The notes beneath the pieces are model-generated. The model saw nothing but the letters and a program-made list of their open reading frames with translations. It was not told where the DNA came from and searched no databases. This document shows, one piece after another, positions 9,041-17,401 of a stretch of 48,621 bases of DNA (position 1 is the first letter of the stretch; every line of letters starts with the position of its first letter). Position numbers and translations under genes: made by a program. This DNA comes from Porphyromonas sp. oral taxon 278 str. W7784 (GTDB lineage Bacteria; Bacteroidota; Bacteroidia; Bacteroidales; Porphyromonadaceae): contig NZ_KI259258.1 of NCBI RefSeq assembly GCF_000467855.2, forward strand, positions 1 through 48,621, given 5' to 3'.

Positions 9041-9080
9041 GTCGAAGGAAACACCTCCCCCATTCATACACCCCACGAAC

Positions 9081-9143
9081 GACCCATCATGGGTCGTCAA
9101 GGTGACCCATTCATGCCTCCCTCCGGTGACCCATGAATGGGTC
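9081..9143. repeat. Intergenic array of three GACCCAT-type dyads, period 23-24 nt
   Basis: Three units built on GACCCAT/ATGGGTC start at 9081, 9104 and 9128. The first (GACCCATCATGGGTC) and third (GACCCATGAATGGGTC) are near-perfect dyads. The middle one keeps only the left arm and centre (GACCCATTCATG). Spacers are about 8-10 nt. Confidence 0.85.
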
Positions 9144-9149
9144 TCTTTT
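9128..9149 (+). terminator. Probable terminator after the secreted hydrolase gene
   Basis: The last unit of the repeat array forms a stem GACCCA/TGGGTC followed by TCTTTTT, so it can serve as an intrinsic terminator for the plus-strand operon. Confidence 0.6.
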
Positions 9150-9210
9150 TACCCCCATGATTTGTCGGTCAGTAAAATGAAGTGTGACCCCTAGAAGCAG
9201 TGCCTTAGAA

Positions 9211-9252
9211 AGAGCAAGCCCCTAATGCTGATCAGCACTAGGGGCTTGCTCT
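9211..9252 (-). terminator. Terminator after the ASCH gene
   Basis: Arms 9211-9229 and 9234-9252 form a 19-bp stem with one mismatch and a 4-nt loop (GATC). The stem begins 10 bp past the ASCH stop on the minus strand and is followed by TTTCT. Confidence 0.75.
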
Positions 9253-9261
9253 TAATCTTCT

Positions 9262-9639
9262 TTAGAGGTAACAGAAGGATTGCGGAGGAGTGGTGTTGGG
9301 ATACTTATCTGCTAGCCTTTTAGGAGTACGATAGGGATGGAATGCTTTTATCTCGATAGCGTGAGCGTGAGACCTCTCTGCGAAGTATGAAAGGAAGAAG
9401 TCTTCACTGATACCTGACTTTTCCTTGGTACGCTCCCAGAGAGCCTCAGGCGTATCAGTTAATAGTTCTCCTACCTCTATCTCTCCGACGATACGACAGA
9501 CGGGGCTTGAGGCATAGACCACGATACGTTTGATGCCTGTGCGCTTGTATAGGACTCTGCGATACTCAAAGCACTTGGCTCCCGAAGCAATCTGCTCGAC
9601 GAACTCTGGCTTAATCGATAATAAAACCTTTACTGACAT
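9262..9639 (-). CDS. ASCH-domain protein (COG4933-like)
   Basis: A 125-residue ASCH protein of the PUA-like RNA-binding superfamily. It starts with LLSIKPEFVEQIASG and has the diagnostic GxKxxExR motif as GAKCFEYR (residues about 20-27), then a strand-rich core VVYASSPVCRIVGEIEV. One ASCH protein, YqfB of E. coli, hydrolyses N4-acetylcytidine; whether this one is an enzyme or a binder is unknown. Its ATG lies inside the 3' end of the upstream GNAT gene (29-nt overlap), so translation is probably coupled. Base composition is visibly AT-richer than the flanking genes, which suggests transfer. It is cytoplasmic, with no signal peptide. Confidence 0.8.
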   Translation of the reverse strand: MSVKVLLSIKPEFVEQIASGAKCFEYRRVLYKRTGIKRIVVYASSPVCRIVGEIEVGELLTDTPEALWERTKEKSGISEDFFLSYFAERSHAHAIEIKAFHPYRTPKRLADKYPNTTPPQSFCYL

Positions 9640-10663
9640 TTCCTTTGCTAAGAATATACTTGAATTGTTCGTTTGCTAGAGGAAGGAAGCCCCAGCGTAG
9701 CTGTCCATCCATACCAGCTTCCTCTATTAGGCTTTTTCTAGTGACTCTCCCAGGGAGGGCACAATTATAAAGCATATGGATGACATAGAAGTTCTGCCTC
9801 CCAAAGAAGTGTGTCAGTTCCTCCTTAGAGAAGACGCTATAGGGATACACATCCTTGAGGAAGTCCTCACATGAGTGCCAATGACTTTTTTCAAGTACAC
9901 TGGTTACGGTGCAGATGGAAGTCACTACGCTTCTGTAGTGGGCAGGAGCTTGCAGGTCACTCATACGATAGATGGCGAGGAGGTCACCTCTCTTCAAAGT
10001 TGTGACCTCTTTATTCCACGAGATATAGACCTTTCGTATGCTGTTCGTGTGTGAGCAGTCTTGAATGAGTTCTTTTGAGTGTGCCTGTTCGTTGTTCAAT
10101 ATCGAATCAGGGAATAGTCTTGTATGATACTCAGGCTTCACCGAAAGTAAGAATGCTCGTCTGTCTAAGCTAAAGCGTGGGTAATCAAGCTTGATATCTC
10201 CTCTAGAAGAGTTCATCATCTTGATGAGCACGACTTCATCATTCTTCCGTCCGTACATCTGAAAGCCATAGGCCTCTAGGAGTTGAATAAGCTGTTTGTG
10301 CTTGGGGAAGGTAGTTAGATAGATCTTCTCAAAACGATATGAAAGAGCTTGGTCAAATATGATCTTCAGAGCACGCTCACCCAGCTTTGTTTGGTGAGCT
10401 TCTATCTTAAGTGTCCCCACTTTGAGTAGACGGCAAGGTGCAATCGGAGGCTCGACATCATCGATGAGCTGATTAATCTCGCTTTTGATGAAGATGAAAG
10501 CTTGTAGTCTTTGGTCTCTATATAGGACGAAAGCTTGTCTGCCCTCGTCAGCTTTGCGCCTATACCAAGCATCAAAACCATCATAGTCCTGACGCAAGCT
10601 ATCGAAGAAATGATCGTCTAGATCAATTTCCTTTAAAAGCTTGTATTGAAATTGTGTCTTCAT
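9611..10663 (-). CDS. GNAT acetyltransferase fused to an ASCH/PUA-like domain
   Basis: A 350-residue cytoplasmic protein. Residues about 1-155 look like a GNAT fold: ALVLYRDQRLQAFIFI-like strands, GTLKIEAHQTKLGERALKIIFDQAL for the acetyl-CoA-binding strand and helix, and LLEAYGFQMYGRKNDEVVLIK as the C-terminal GNAT motif. Residues about 165-350 start with LLSVKPEYHTRLFPDS, which echoes LLSIKPEF of the downstream ASCH protein, and continue with a PUA-like pattern (KRGDLLAIYR). The GxKxxExR motif is missing in this half, so it may only bind. Substrate unknown; an RNA or nucleotide acetyl group is a guess from the partner. It has its own promoter at 10684-10691 and AT-rich composition. Confidence 0.75.
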   Translation of the reverse strand: MKTQFQYKLLKEIDLDDHFFDSLRQDYDGFDAWYRRKADEGRQAFVLYRDQRLQAFIFIKSEINQLIDDVEPPIAPCRLLKVGTLKIEAHQTKLGERALKIIFDQALSYRFEKIYLTTFPKHKQLIQLLEAYGFQMYGRKNDEVVLIKMMNSSRGDIKLDYPRFSLDRRAFLLSVKPEYHTRLFPDSILNNEQAHSKELIQDCSHTNSIRKVYISWNKEVTTLKRGDLLAIYRMSDLQAPAHYRSVVTSICTVTSVLEKSHWHSCEDFLKDVYPYSVFSKEELTHFFGRQNFYVIHMLYNCALPGRVTRKSLIEEAGMDGQLRWGFLPLANEQFKYILSKGNVSKGFIID

Positions 10664-10683
10664 TTGTACCGTTTACTACTCAA

Positions 10684-10691
10684 CAAAGCTA
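10684..10691 (-). promoter_or_regulatory. -7 promoter element for the GNAT/ASCH pair
   Basis: On the minus strand TAGCTTTG matches TAnnTTTG and lies about 20 nt before the GNAT start, which implies a short leader and transcription separate from recG. Confidence 0.65.
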
Positions 10692-10803
10692 CTAAATTTA
10701 GTTCATCAGTCGGATAAATTAGCCTCTTATTCAGGGATGTAGTTGCCTCCCTACTCCAGTCTATGGAGGAGTGTACCTCTGTCGAAGAAGGCGCATAGAT
10801 AGT

Positions 10804-10835
10804 AGGGCGACCGTCAGCATCTCTGCGGTCGCCCT
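10804..10835 (-). terminator. Terminator after recG
   Basis: Arms AGGGCGACCG (10804-10813) and CGGTCGCCCT (10826-10835) pair perfectly, with a small inner stem. The hairpin lies 46 bp past the recG stop and separates it from the GNAT/ASCH pair. No long T-run. Confidence 0.6.
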
Positions 10836-10880
10836 TAGAGAGATCTTCGTAGTGATCCTGCTGGGACTTTGGAATGGGGC

Positions 10881-12980
10881 TTAGGAGATCTGGCTCCAGT
10901 TAGGGCGCTCGTAGTAGATCTCTTGGAGGCGATGCCTTAGGAGGGAATTCTTGGGAAGGCTTAGTTCGGGGTCTTCGGTGAGGATGCTCTCGGCGAGCTC
11001 TCGGGTGTACTGGACCATCGCTCCATCAAGGGCGGGATTGGCAATGCGTAGACTCAGCTGCTGGCCACTCTGACGGGTACCATCGATCTCCCCAAATCCC
11101 CGGAGGCGCATATCCTCCTCGGCGATCTCAAAGCCATCATTGGTCTCGACCATGATAGCGATACGTCGCTTGGCTTCTTCGCCGAGCTCATTGCCCGTGA
11201 CTAGGATACAATAGCTCTGGCTGGCACCACGACCTACACGGCCACGGAGCTGATGGAGCTGAGAGAGCCCGAAGCGATTAGCCCCTTCGATGACCATGAC
11301 GGAGGCATTCGGCACATTGACACCTACCTCGATCACTGTCGTAGCTAGCAGAAGCTGGGCTTCACCCGAACTGAAACTTCGCATCGCCTCATCCTTCTCC
11401 TCGGGCTTCATCTTGCCATGCACATGGACGATCTTCAGCTCTGGGAAGTGCTCCGTGTACCTGCGTACTCCTTCTTCTAGAGCTCGCATAGAAGCCTCTT
11501 CGCTCTCTTCGATCATTGGGAAGACGACATAGGCTTGCCTCCCTTCGGCGATCTGTGCTCTGAGGAACTGATAGACCTCATACATGTGGCTCTCGCTCTG
11601 GTGGTAGGTCTCGATGGGCTTGCGTCCTGGTGGCAGTTCGTCGATCACCGAGATATCCAGATCGCCATAGAGGGTCATCGCCAGCGTGCGGGGAATAGGC
11701 GTAGCGCTCATGATGAGGATATGCGGATGGTAGCTCTCACCCTTCTGCCACAGCCCCGAGCGCTGGACAACCCCGAAGCGATGCTGCTCATCGATTACGG
11801 CTAGCCCTAGGTGGTGGAACTGTACGACGGGTTCCAGCAGAGCATGCGTCCCGACGATGAGGCGAAGGCTCCCTGTAGCTAGTCCTTCAAGGAGCACACG
11901 TCGCTCTCGCTTCTTCGTACTGCCGATGAGGAGACCTACTTCGATACCTAGCGGCTCTAGATATTCCCTCAGCGAGGCATAGTGCTGGCGTGCGAGTATC
12001 TCGGTAGGAGCCATCATGCAGGCTTGGTAGCCATTATCTAGGGCAAGAAGCATGGAGAAGAGTGCTACGAGGGTCTTACCACTACCTACATCCCCCTGAA
12101 TAAGACGATTCATCTGCTTACCTCCGACGAGATCACTCTGGATCTCTCGGATGACTCGCTTCTGTGCGCCCGTCAGGTCAAAGGGAAGGCTTGCATAGAG
12201 CCCCTTCACTCCTTCGCCCACCCGAGGGAAGGGAAGTCCTGGAACTAAGGTCTTACGCTCTCGCTTCATACTCAGTAGGCGGAGCTGGATGAAGAAGAGT
12301 TCGTCGAACTTCAGTCGCCTACGTGCTGCCTCCAGCCCTTCCTTACTCTCAGGGAAATGGATCTGATCGATGGCTTCGGCATAGGACATCAGGCGAGCTC
12401 GCTGGATCACCTCCTCGGGGAGCGTCTCCTTGATATGGGGCAGGCAGGCTTCCTTGAGGATGTAGAGGAGCTGGCGCATCTGACGGCTGGCGATGCCAGC
12501 ACGACGGAGCTTCTCTGTGAGGGGATAGACAGGCATGAGCCCTCCACTGACTTGCTCCGCCTTCGACTCATCATCGATCTCGGGATGGGTGATGCTGTAG
12601 GCGCCGTTGAAGTAGACGGGCTTGCCGAAGATGATATACATATGCCCTTCGGCATAGAGATGCCTGATGGCCGAGAGGGAGCGGAACCATACCAGCTCGA
12701 TCGTCCCTGTACCGTCGGAGAAGTAACCCACGAGGCGCTTCTTTCGCCCTTCACCTACTTCCTTGAAGTCACGGATATAGCCTTGTAGCTGGACATAGGG
12801 CATCTCGCCCCGTAGCTCACGTATGGTATAGACACGGGAGCGATCTACGTACTTCGTCGGGAAGTAGTGCAGCAGGTCAAGGTAGGTATATAGGTCGAGC
12901 TCTTCGGCGAGCACCTTAGCTCGTCGAGGTCCGACACTGGGTAGGAAGGTAAGCGGGGTATGGAAGAAGTCCTGAGGCAT
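10881..12980 (-). CDS. recG: ATP-dependent DNA helicase RecG
   Basis: RecG remodels stalled replication forks and Holliday junctions. The 699-residue protein has the N-terminal wedge/OB domain (VQLQGYIRDFKEVGEGRKKRL, residues about 60-160) and then superfamily 2 helicase motifs: Walker A GDVGSGKT, the RecG-type box DEQHRFG, SATPIPRT, and QLRGRVGRG in the C-terminal half. The start at 12980 gives MPQDFFHTPLTFLPSVGPRRAK, the expected N-terminus. It lies 32 bp after ispD on the same strand, probably in an xseB-ispD-recG operon. Confidence 0.96.
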   Translation of the reverse strand: MPQDFFHTPLTFLPSVGPRRAKVLAEELDLYTYLDLLHYFPTKYVDRSRVYTIRELRGEMPYVQLQGYIRDFKEVGEGRKKRLVGYFSDGTGTIELVWFRSLSAIRHLYAEGHMYIIFGKPVYFNGAYSITHPEIDDESKAEQVSGGLMPVYPLTEKLRRAGIASRQMRQLLYILKEACLPHIKETLPEEVIQRARLMSYAEAIDQIHFPESKEGLEAARRRLKFDELFFIQLRLLSMKRERKTLVPGLPFPRVGEGVKGLYASLPFDLTGAQKRVIREIQSDLVGGKQMNRLIQGDVGSGKTLVALFSMLLALDNGYQACMMAPTEILARQHYASLREYLEPLGIEVGLLIGSTKKRERRVLLEGLATGSLRLIVGTHALLEPVVQFHHLGLAVIDEQHRFGVVQRSGLWQKGESYHPHILIMSATPIPRTLAMTLYGDLDISVIDELPPGRKPIETYHQSESHMYEVYQFLRAQIAEGRQAYVVFPMIEESEEASMRALEEGVRRYTEHFPELKIVHVHGKMKPEEKDEAMRSFSSGEAQLLLATTVIEVGVNVPNASVMVIEGANRFGLSQLHQLRGRVGRGASQSYCILVTGNELGEEAKRRIAIMVETNDGFEIAEEDMRLRGFGEIDGTRQSGQQLSLRIANPALDGAMVQYTRELAESILTEDPELSLPKNSLLRHRLQEIYYERPNWSQIS

Positions 12981-13012
12981 CGATAGAGTAGGGAGCTTCC
13001 TAGTGAAGAAGG

Positions 13013-13687
13013 CTACTTCTCACGAAGGAGAAGTTCGGCTAGGAGCAGATCACGGGGAGTCGTGAGCTTGATGTTCGTCTCCTCACCAGCCACTAGGGTG
13101 ATGATGCCTAGCGAGGCAGCTTCGTAGACCGAAGCGTCATCGGTGAAGAGGGGAGAGTAAGCCTGCTCATAGGCCTGCTGTAGTCGCCCGAGGTCGAAGG
13201 TCTGTGGGGTCTGTACTGCCACGTAGCGGGAGCGATCGACAGCCTCGCTCTTCCCCTCATCTTGGCGAAGTCTTAGGCTATCTGTCACGGGGCAGGCGGG
13301 TAGGGCAGCACCACTGCGCTCAGCCTCTTCGAAGGAGCGGCGGATGAGGGCTCTACTAGCTAGGGGACGCACCCCATCATGTACGGCTACTAGCCCCGCT
13401 TGTGGCAGGTGACTAAGACCCGAGCGTACGGAGTGGAAGCGGGTTTCTCCCCCGAGGGCTACGGTGTGGGGTAGGGTGAAGTGATACCGCTGGCAGAGCT
13501 CCTCCCAGAAGGGGATATGATCCTCGGGCAGTACCAAGATGATCCGACTAACCTCCCCCTCGAAGAGCTCTAGGGTACGCATGAGGACGGGCTTCCCACA
13601 GAGGGGAAGGAATTGCTTCGGCAGTTCCCCACCCATGCGCAGGCCTCGACCTCCAGCGACGATGATGGCGTAGCGCTCTTTATTCAT
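13013..13687 (-). CDS. ispD: 2-C-methyl-D-erythritol 4-phosphate cytidylyltransferase
   Basis: Third step of the MEP isoprenoid pathway: joins MEP and CTP to make CDP-methylerythritol. The 224-residue protein has the nucleotidyltransferase signature VAGGRGLRMGGELPKQFLPL at residues about 10-29, VHDGVRPLAS around 105, and the C-terminal TDDASVYE and ETNIKLTTPRDL blocks that mark IspD. Its ATG overlaps the 3' end of xseB by 8 nt. The gene order implies co-transcription from the promoter at 13941-13948. Confidence 0.95.
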   Translation of the reverse strand: MNKERYAIIVAGGRGLRMGGELPKQFLPLCGKPVLMRTLELFEGEVSRIILVLPEDHIPFWEELCQRYHFTLPHTVALGGETRFHSVRSGLSHLPQAGLVAVHDGVRPLASRALIRRSFEEAERSGAALPACPVTDSLRLRQDEGKSEAVDRSRYVAVQTPQTFDLGRLQQAYEQAYSPLFTDDASVYEAASLGIITLVAGEETNIKLTTPRDLLLAELLLREK

Positions 13688-13907
13688 TCGTTCCTTCCTC
13701 AGGCTCTTCGCTGAGCTGTGCCATGAGCTTGGAGAGTTGCTTATCGGCTTTGGTGAGCTTCTCTCGGCAGAACTTCGTGAGCTGTACCGCCTCCTCTACG
13801 AGGCCGGTAAGTTCATCGACATCGGGGCTCTCCTGCTCAATGCGTCGGACGATCGCATCAAGGCGCTGAGAAGCCTCTTGGTATGTATAGTTTGGGTTTT
13901 CCTTCAT
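13680..13907 (-). CDS. xseB: Exodeoxyribonuclease VII small subunit
   Basis: A 75-residue acidic helical protein that associates with XseA to form the single-strand-specific exonuclease VII. The pattern NYTYQEASQRLDAIVRRIEQ then LVEEAVQLTKFCREKLTKAD matches XseB (two helices, with the typical LxxIVxxLE element). xseA is not next to it in this window, which is somewhat unusual because the two are often adjacent; the frame upstream is the divergent queA-like gene. First gene of the xseB-ispD-recG group. Confidence 0.9.
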   Translation of the reverse strand: MKENPNYTYQEASQRLDAIVRRIEQESPDVDELTGLVEEAVQLTKFCREKLTKADKQLSKLMAQLSEEPEEGTNE

Positions 13908-13940
13908 CTCGTCTATATATTCGATTGGATCTCTTGCTCA

Positions 13941-13948
13941 CAAAGTTA
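13941..13948 (-). promoter_or_regulatory. -7 promoter element for xseB-ispD-recG
   Basis: TAACTTTG on the minus strand, 33 nt before the xseB start, matches TAnnTTTG. Confidence 0.65.
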
Positions 13949-14071
13949 GCTAAAAGCCCCCAGCCCTCTGGAGTAAAGCCCCCTCGCTCCCCTTTGCAGA
14001 GATGGTGCTTAGGTAGGAGGAAGAGTAAAGAGGTTACTTCGCTATCTGTGGAGCATCCCCTCTCTTTTGTG

Positions 14072-14079
14072 TACTTTTG
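14072..14079 (+). promoter_or_regulatory. -7 promoter element for the queA-like gene
   Basis: TACTTTTG fits TAnnTTTG and ends 27 nt before the ATG at 14107. A possible in-frame TTG start at 14077 falls inside this element, which supports the ATG as the true start. Confidence 0.65.
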
Positions 14080-14106
14080 TGCCACTCTGATGAGCCCTTT
14101 AGAAGC

Positions 14107-15336
14107 ATGAACGAGAAGAAGATCCGACCCCAAGATATTCAGATAGCCGACTACGACTATCCCCTGCCAGATGAGCGCATAGCTAAGTACCCCCTTGCCG
14201 ATAGAAGTAGCTCTAAGCTCCTTCGCTATAGCTCGGGCCAGATCGAAGAGTTTACCTTCCGTGATCTACCTAGTCTCTTGCCCGAGGGGACGGTGCTGGT
14301 ACGCAACAATTCAAAGGTCATCCGTGCACGTCTTCTCTTCCAGAAGGAGTCAGGGGCTCGCATCGAGATCTTCTGCCTTGACCCAGCAAGTCCTACTTCC
14401 TATGAGCTTGCCCTCACGGAGCGTCATACCTGCTCATGGCATTGCCTTGTGGGGAATGCTAAGCGCTTCAAGGTCGGCTCCCAAGTGACCCGCCTTATCC
14501 AGAGCGATGAGCTAGGCGAAGTGCTCCTGACTGCTGAGCGTACGGGCGGAGCAGAAGTACGCTTCTCCTGGGATAATGATCGCTATACCTTCGGCGAACT
14601 GCTGGAGCTCATGGGCATCCTTCCCATCCCTCCCTACCTTGGTCGTGAGACGGAGGCGAAGGACCTAGAGACCTATCAGACGGTCTATGCCCAGCATGCT
14701 GGTTCGGTGGCTGCTCCTACGGCAGGCTTGCACTTCACACCTGAAGTCTTCGAAGAGCTTCGCCAAAGGGGAGTACGCGTCCTTGATGTGACGCTACACG
14801 TAGGGGCGGGTACCTTCCGTCCTGTGAAGGCCGAACAGATCGGGGAGCATGAGATGCATGCGGAGCTTATTAGCCTCAGTCGTCAGACCATCGAGGAGCT
14901 CCGAAGGAGCCTCGGGCATATCATAGCCGTAGGCACTACCTCGGTGCGTACGCTGGAGAGCCTCTATCATCTAGGAGTCTACCTCTATCATCATCCCGAG
15001 ACCCCGATGGCGGAGCTTCATGTGGAGCAGTGGCAACCCTACGAGGGTGAGCCTAAGGAAGAGCTGACAGCAGATGCAGCGCTTGGTGCACTCCTTAGCT
15101 ACCTAGAGACTCATGGCGAGGAGACGCTGGTCTTCCCCACGAGCATCATCATCGCACCCAGCTATACCTATCGGATCATCCGAGGGATGGTGACGAACTT
15201 CCACCAGCCTCACAGCACGCTCCTTCTGCTCATCGCAGCACTGATCGGTGAGGACTGGCATCGTGTCTATAATTATGCCCTCACGCATGACTTCCGCTTC
15301 CTGAGCTACGGGGATAGCTCACTCCTGCTTCCCTAG
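14107..15336 (+). CDS. queA: S-adenosylmethionine:tRNA ribosyltransferase-isomerase (QueA family)
   Basis: QueA transfers and isomerises the ribosyl moiety of SAM onto preQ1 in tRNA to give epoxyqueuosine. Conserved blocks are present: DYDYPLPDERIAKYPL near the N-terminus, RSSSKLL, VRNNSKVIRARL, AAPTAGLHFT, GAGTFRPVK and GTTSVRTLES. At 409 residues it is longer than the 356-residue E. coli enzyme. From memory, Bacteroidales often carry both a canonical QueA and a longer paralogue, so this could be the paralogue with a shifted role. Monocistronic, divergent from xseB, and ended by a bidirectional hairpin at 15371-15409. Confidence 0.88.
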   Translation: MNEKKIRPQDIQIADYDYPLPDERIAKYPLADRSSSKLLRYSSGQIEEFTFRDLPSLLPEGTVLVRNNSKVIRARLLFQKESGARIEIFCLDPASPTSYELALTERHTCSWHCLVGNAKRFKVGSQVTRLIQSDELGEVLLTAERTGGAEVRFSWDNDRYTFGELLELMGILPIPPYLGRETEAKDLETYQTVYAQHAGSVAAPTAGLHFTPEVFEELRQRGVRVLDVTLHVGAGTFRPVKAEQIGEHEMHAELISLSRQTIEELRRSLGHIIAVGTTSVRTLESLYHLGVYLYHHPETPMAELHVEQWQPYEGEPKEELTADAALGALLSYLETHGEETLVFPTSIIIAPSYTYRIIRGMVTNFHQPHSTLLLLIAALIGEDWHRVYNYALTHDFRFLSYGDSSLLLP

Positions 15337-15370
15337 GGAGAAGGGAGTCGCTGAGGAAGCTATATAATAG

Positions 15371-15409
15371 GAGAAGCCCTCTGGAGCTGTATGCTTCAGA
15401 GGGCTTCTC
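15371..15409. terminator. Bidirectional terminator between queA and susD
   Basis: Arms GAGAAGCCCTCTG (15371-15383) and CAGAGGGCTTCTC (15397-15409) are perfectly complementary and sit between the convergent queA and susD-like genes. Confidence 0.8.
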
Positions 15410-15443
15410 TCTATCCTAGATACTAGGGGAGGAGGTAGGTGTG

Positions 15444-17378
15444 CTACTTCTTCTTAGCCCAGTAGATCGGGGTGAAGACCTTATCCTCGCCACCGAGGGC
15501 CTTGACAGCACTCTCATGTCCCTGTCTATTGCCGTTGATGATATTGCTAGGCAGAGGGAGGCGCTGTGGGAAGAAGTCGATGGAGACCGTCTCGAAGTTG
15601 CTCGAGGTGAGCTGAGGCATGTTGTCCAGTGCCTTCTCTACCGCAGGGGTTTCGAAGAAGGGGAGACCGAGGCGACGGAAGTCATTCCATGTCTCCAGCG
15701 GTAGCCAGGGTGTATTGGCGATGAACTTCTGGGTGATGATCTTCGTCAGATGGTCATTCATCGCCTTAGTATAGAGACGGCTCTTCATCTCGGGGTAGTG
15801 GTAGGTATAGGTACCTGCCGTCTTCGTGTAGCCGTCGATGTACTTCATAGCTACCGTAGCGCTAGGCTCTGCCGTGTGATCCCAAGCGACGGAGGTACCG
15901 ACACGGTTGTAGTCCGTAGATGCTAGGTACTCACTGACGAAGCCGGCACCGTGGTAGGCGAAGCTTGCCTTCACGCCTGCTTCGTAGGCATTCTTAGCGC
16001 TCATGGATACATTCCAGCCACGTACAGAGGCTTCAGCCAGCAGGAAGTAAGTCTCCCACTCAGCGAAGAAGATACGCTTGCTGGTGCTATTGCGGTACTT
16101 ATTAGCTAGGCGGGGCATCGTACCTATCTGCTGCAGGTCATTGATGGCACTGAGCGTACCCCAAGAACCGCTGACCCAGGTATTCCAAGTGAAGCGTGTA
16201 TCTATCTTCTCGAGTTCCTTGTCACTCTCACCGACCTTCTTGAGGCTATAGTCCGTCTTCTTAGCTGCATCAGGAGCCCAGGAGGGGTAGAAGCAGAACT
16301 CAGGGTTGAGCGTATCGCCTGTGATGATGAAGGTCTTGTAGGCACGAGGGTCGATCGTCGCAGGTAGCCCATCGAAGTAGAAGCCTCGGGAGGGGTCTGT
16401 CGTCGTCAGAGGGAAGTGATGCTGGTAGCGAATACCGAGGTAGTTGGCTTCCTTGAAGTACTTCTTGTACCGCTCTTCGGGGAGTTGCTTTGCTGAAGAG
16501 ACACCGCCGAGACCGAGTACAAGGTTGTTGTACGTCGGAGAGATGAGCTGGTGGTTCCACTGACGGCTCATGACACCTGTGAGGTCATCCCAGCCGTCCT
16601 TCTCCTGGATCTCTAGGCGATCACTTGCCTGGAGGATACCGCCAGCGGCAGCTGCTTCCTCGAAGTTCGTCTTAGCTGTCTCTGGGTCTACCTCAGAGAG
16701 GCGCATAGCTAGACGCATACGAAGGGAGTTAGCAAAGGCACGCCACTTACCCGCATTGTACTTGTAGGCATAGTCTAGCGAAGTGACACGAGCATCATCT
16801 GAAGGCTTGGGGGAGGGAGAAGTCTTGAGCGTCTCGGAGGCTTCCTTGAGCTCCTTGAGCATATAGCTATAGGCTTCCTTAGCTCCTACATAGGTAGGGT
16901 TAGTACCCATATAGCCATCGATGGCCACGACACCAAACATGTCGCAGATCTCGGACAGCTGGTAGGCACGCCAGATACGAGCTACAGAGAGGATCGTGGG
17001 CTCAAAGGGACGAGCAGAGCCGTCCTTGATGCGCTCTTCTGCTAGGGCAATAGCTTCGTAGAGAGGCTTGAGCCCTTCGGTGGACATACGGCTGTAGTAG
17101 TCGCTACTCCAGCCATCATTGAAGCCCCCGAGGGAGATACCCCCAGCACGATGCTGGTGGCCAGCGGTCTTCCAGTAGAGTATGAAGGCACGCTCAGCGA
17201 CGTGAGGATTGAGCTGAGTAGCTAGGATCCCACGGTTGATGAGGTATTCGGGTAGTACTTGCTCTCTATCAGCTGCCACAGGGTTGTTGTTGACCTCATC
17301 GAAGTCTCGGCAGGAGGTAGACAGGCAGAGTATAGCGCAGGAGGCTAAACCCGCCAGGAGCATATTCTTCTTATTCAT
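15444..17378 (-). CDS. SusD/RagB-family nutrient-binding lipoprotein
   Basis: Surface lipoprotein that caps the partner SusC channel and captures ligand. The 644-residue protein has a lipobox LSTSC (Cys23) followed by an acidic RDFDE that fits a Bacteroidetes surface export signal. The N-terminus DEVNNNPVAADREQVLPEYLI and the helices around IWRAYQLSEICDMFG are typical of the SusD-like-2 type (TPR-based). The C-terminus contains ITQKFIANTPWLPLETWNDFRRLG, the conserved end block of this family. It lies 23 bp after the SusC-like gene. The ligand is unknown; glycans and peptides are both carried by such pairs. Confidence 0.92.
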   Translation of the reverse strand: MNKKNMLLAGLASCAILCLSTSCRDFDEVNNNPVAADREQVLPEYLINRGILATQLNPHVAERAFILYWKTAGHQHRAGGISLGGFNDGWSSDYYSRMSTEGLKPLYEAIALAEERIKDGSARPFEPTILSVARIWRAYQLSEICDMFGVVAIDGYMGTNPTYVGAKEAYSYMLKELKEASETLKTSPSPKPSDDARVTSLDYAYKYNAGKWRAFANSLRMRLAMRLSEVDPETAKTNFEEAAAAGGILQASDRLEIQEKDGWDDLTGVMSRQWNHQLISPTYNNLVLGLGGVSSAKQLPEERYKKYFKEANYLGIRYQHHFPLTTTDPSRGFYFDGLPATIDPRAYKTFIITGDTLNPEFCFYPSWAPDAAKKTDYSLKKVGESDKELEKIDTRFTWNTWVSGSWGTLSAINDLQQIGTMPRLANKYRNSTSKRIFFAEWETYFLLAEASVRGWNVSMSAKNAYEAGVKASFAYHGAGFVSEYLASTDYNRVGTSVAWDHTAEPSATVAMKYIDGYTKTAGTYTYHYPEMKSRLYTKAMNDHLTKIITQKFIANTPWLPLETWNDFRRLGLPFFETPAVEKALDNMPQLTSSNFETVSIDFFPQRLPLPSNIINGNRQGHESAVKALGGEDKVFTPIYWAKKK

Positions 17379-17401
17379 GATCTATATGCGGATAAGGGCG
17401 G

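Noticed and set aside
9081-9143. CRISPR array
   Set aside because: Units are 13-16 nt with 8-10 nt spacers, there are only three, and no cas genes are present. The same applies to the arrays at 25.6 and 38.5 kb.
12407-12788. Open frames on both strands within recG (about 115 and 143 codons)
   Set aside because: They overlap conserved RecG sequence and show no domain; they are shadows of the real gene.
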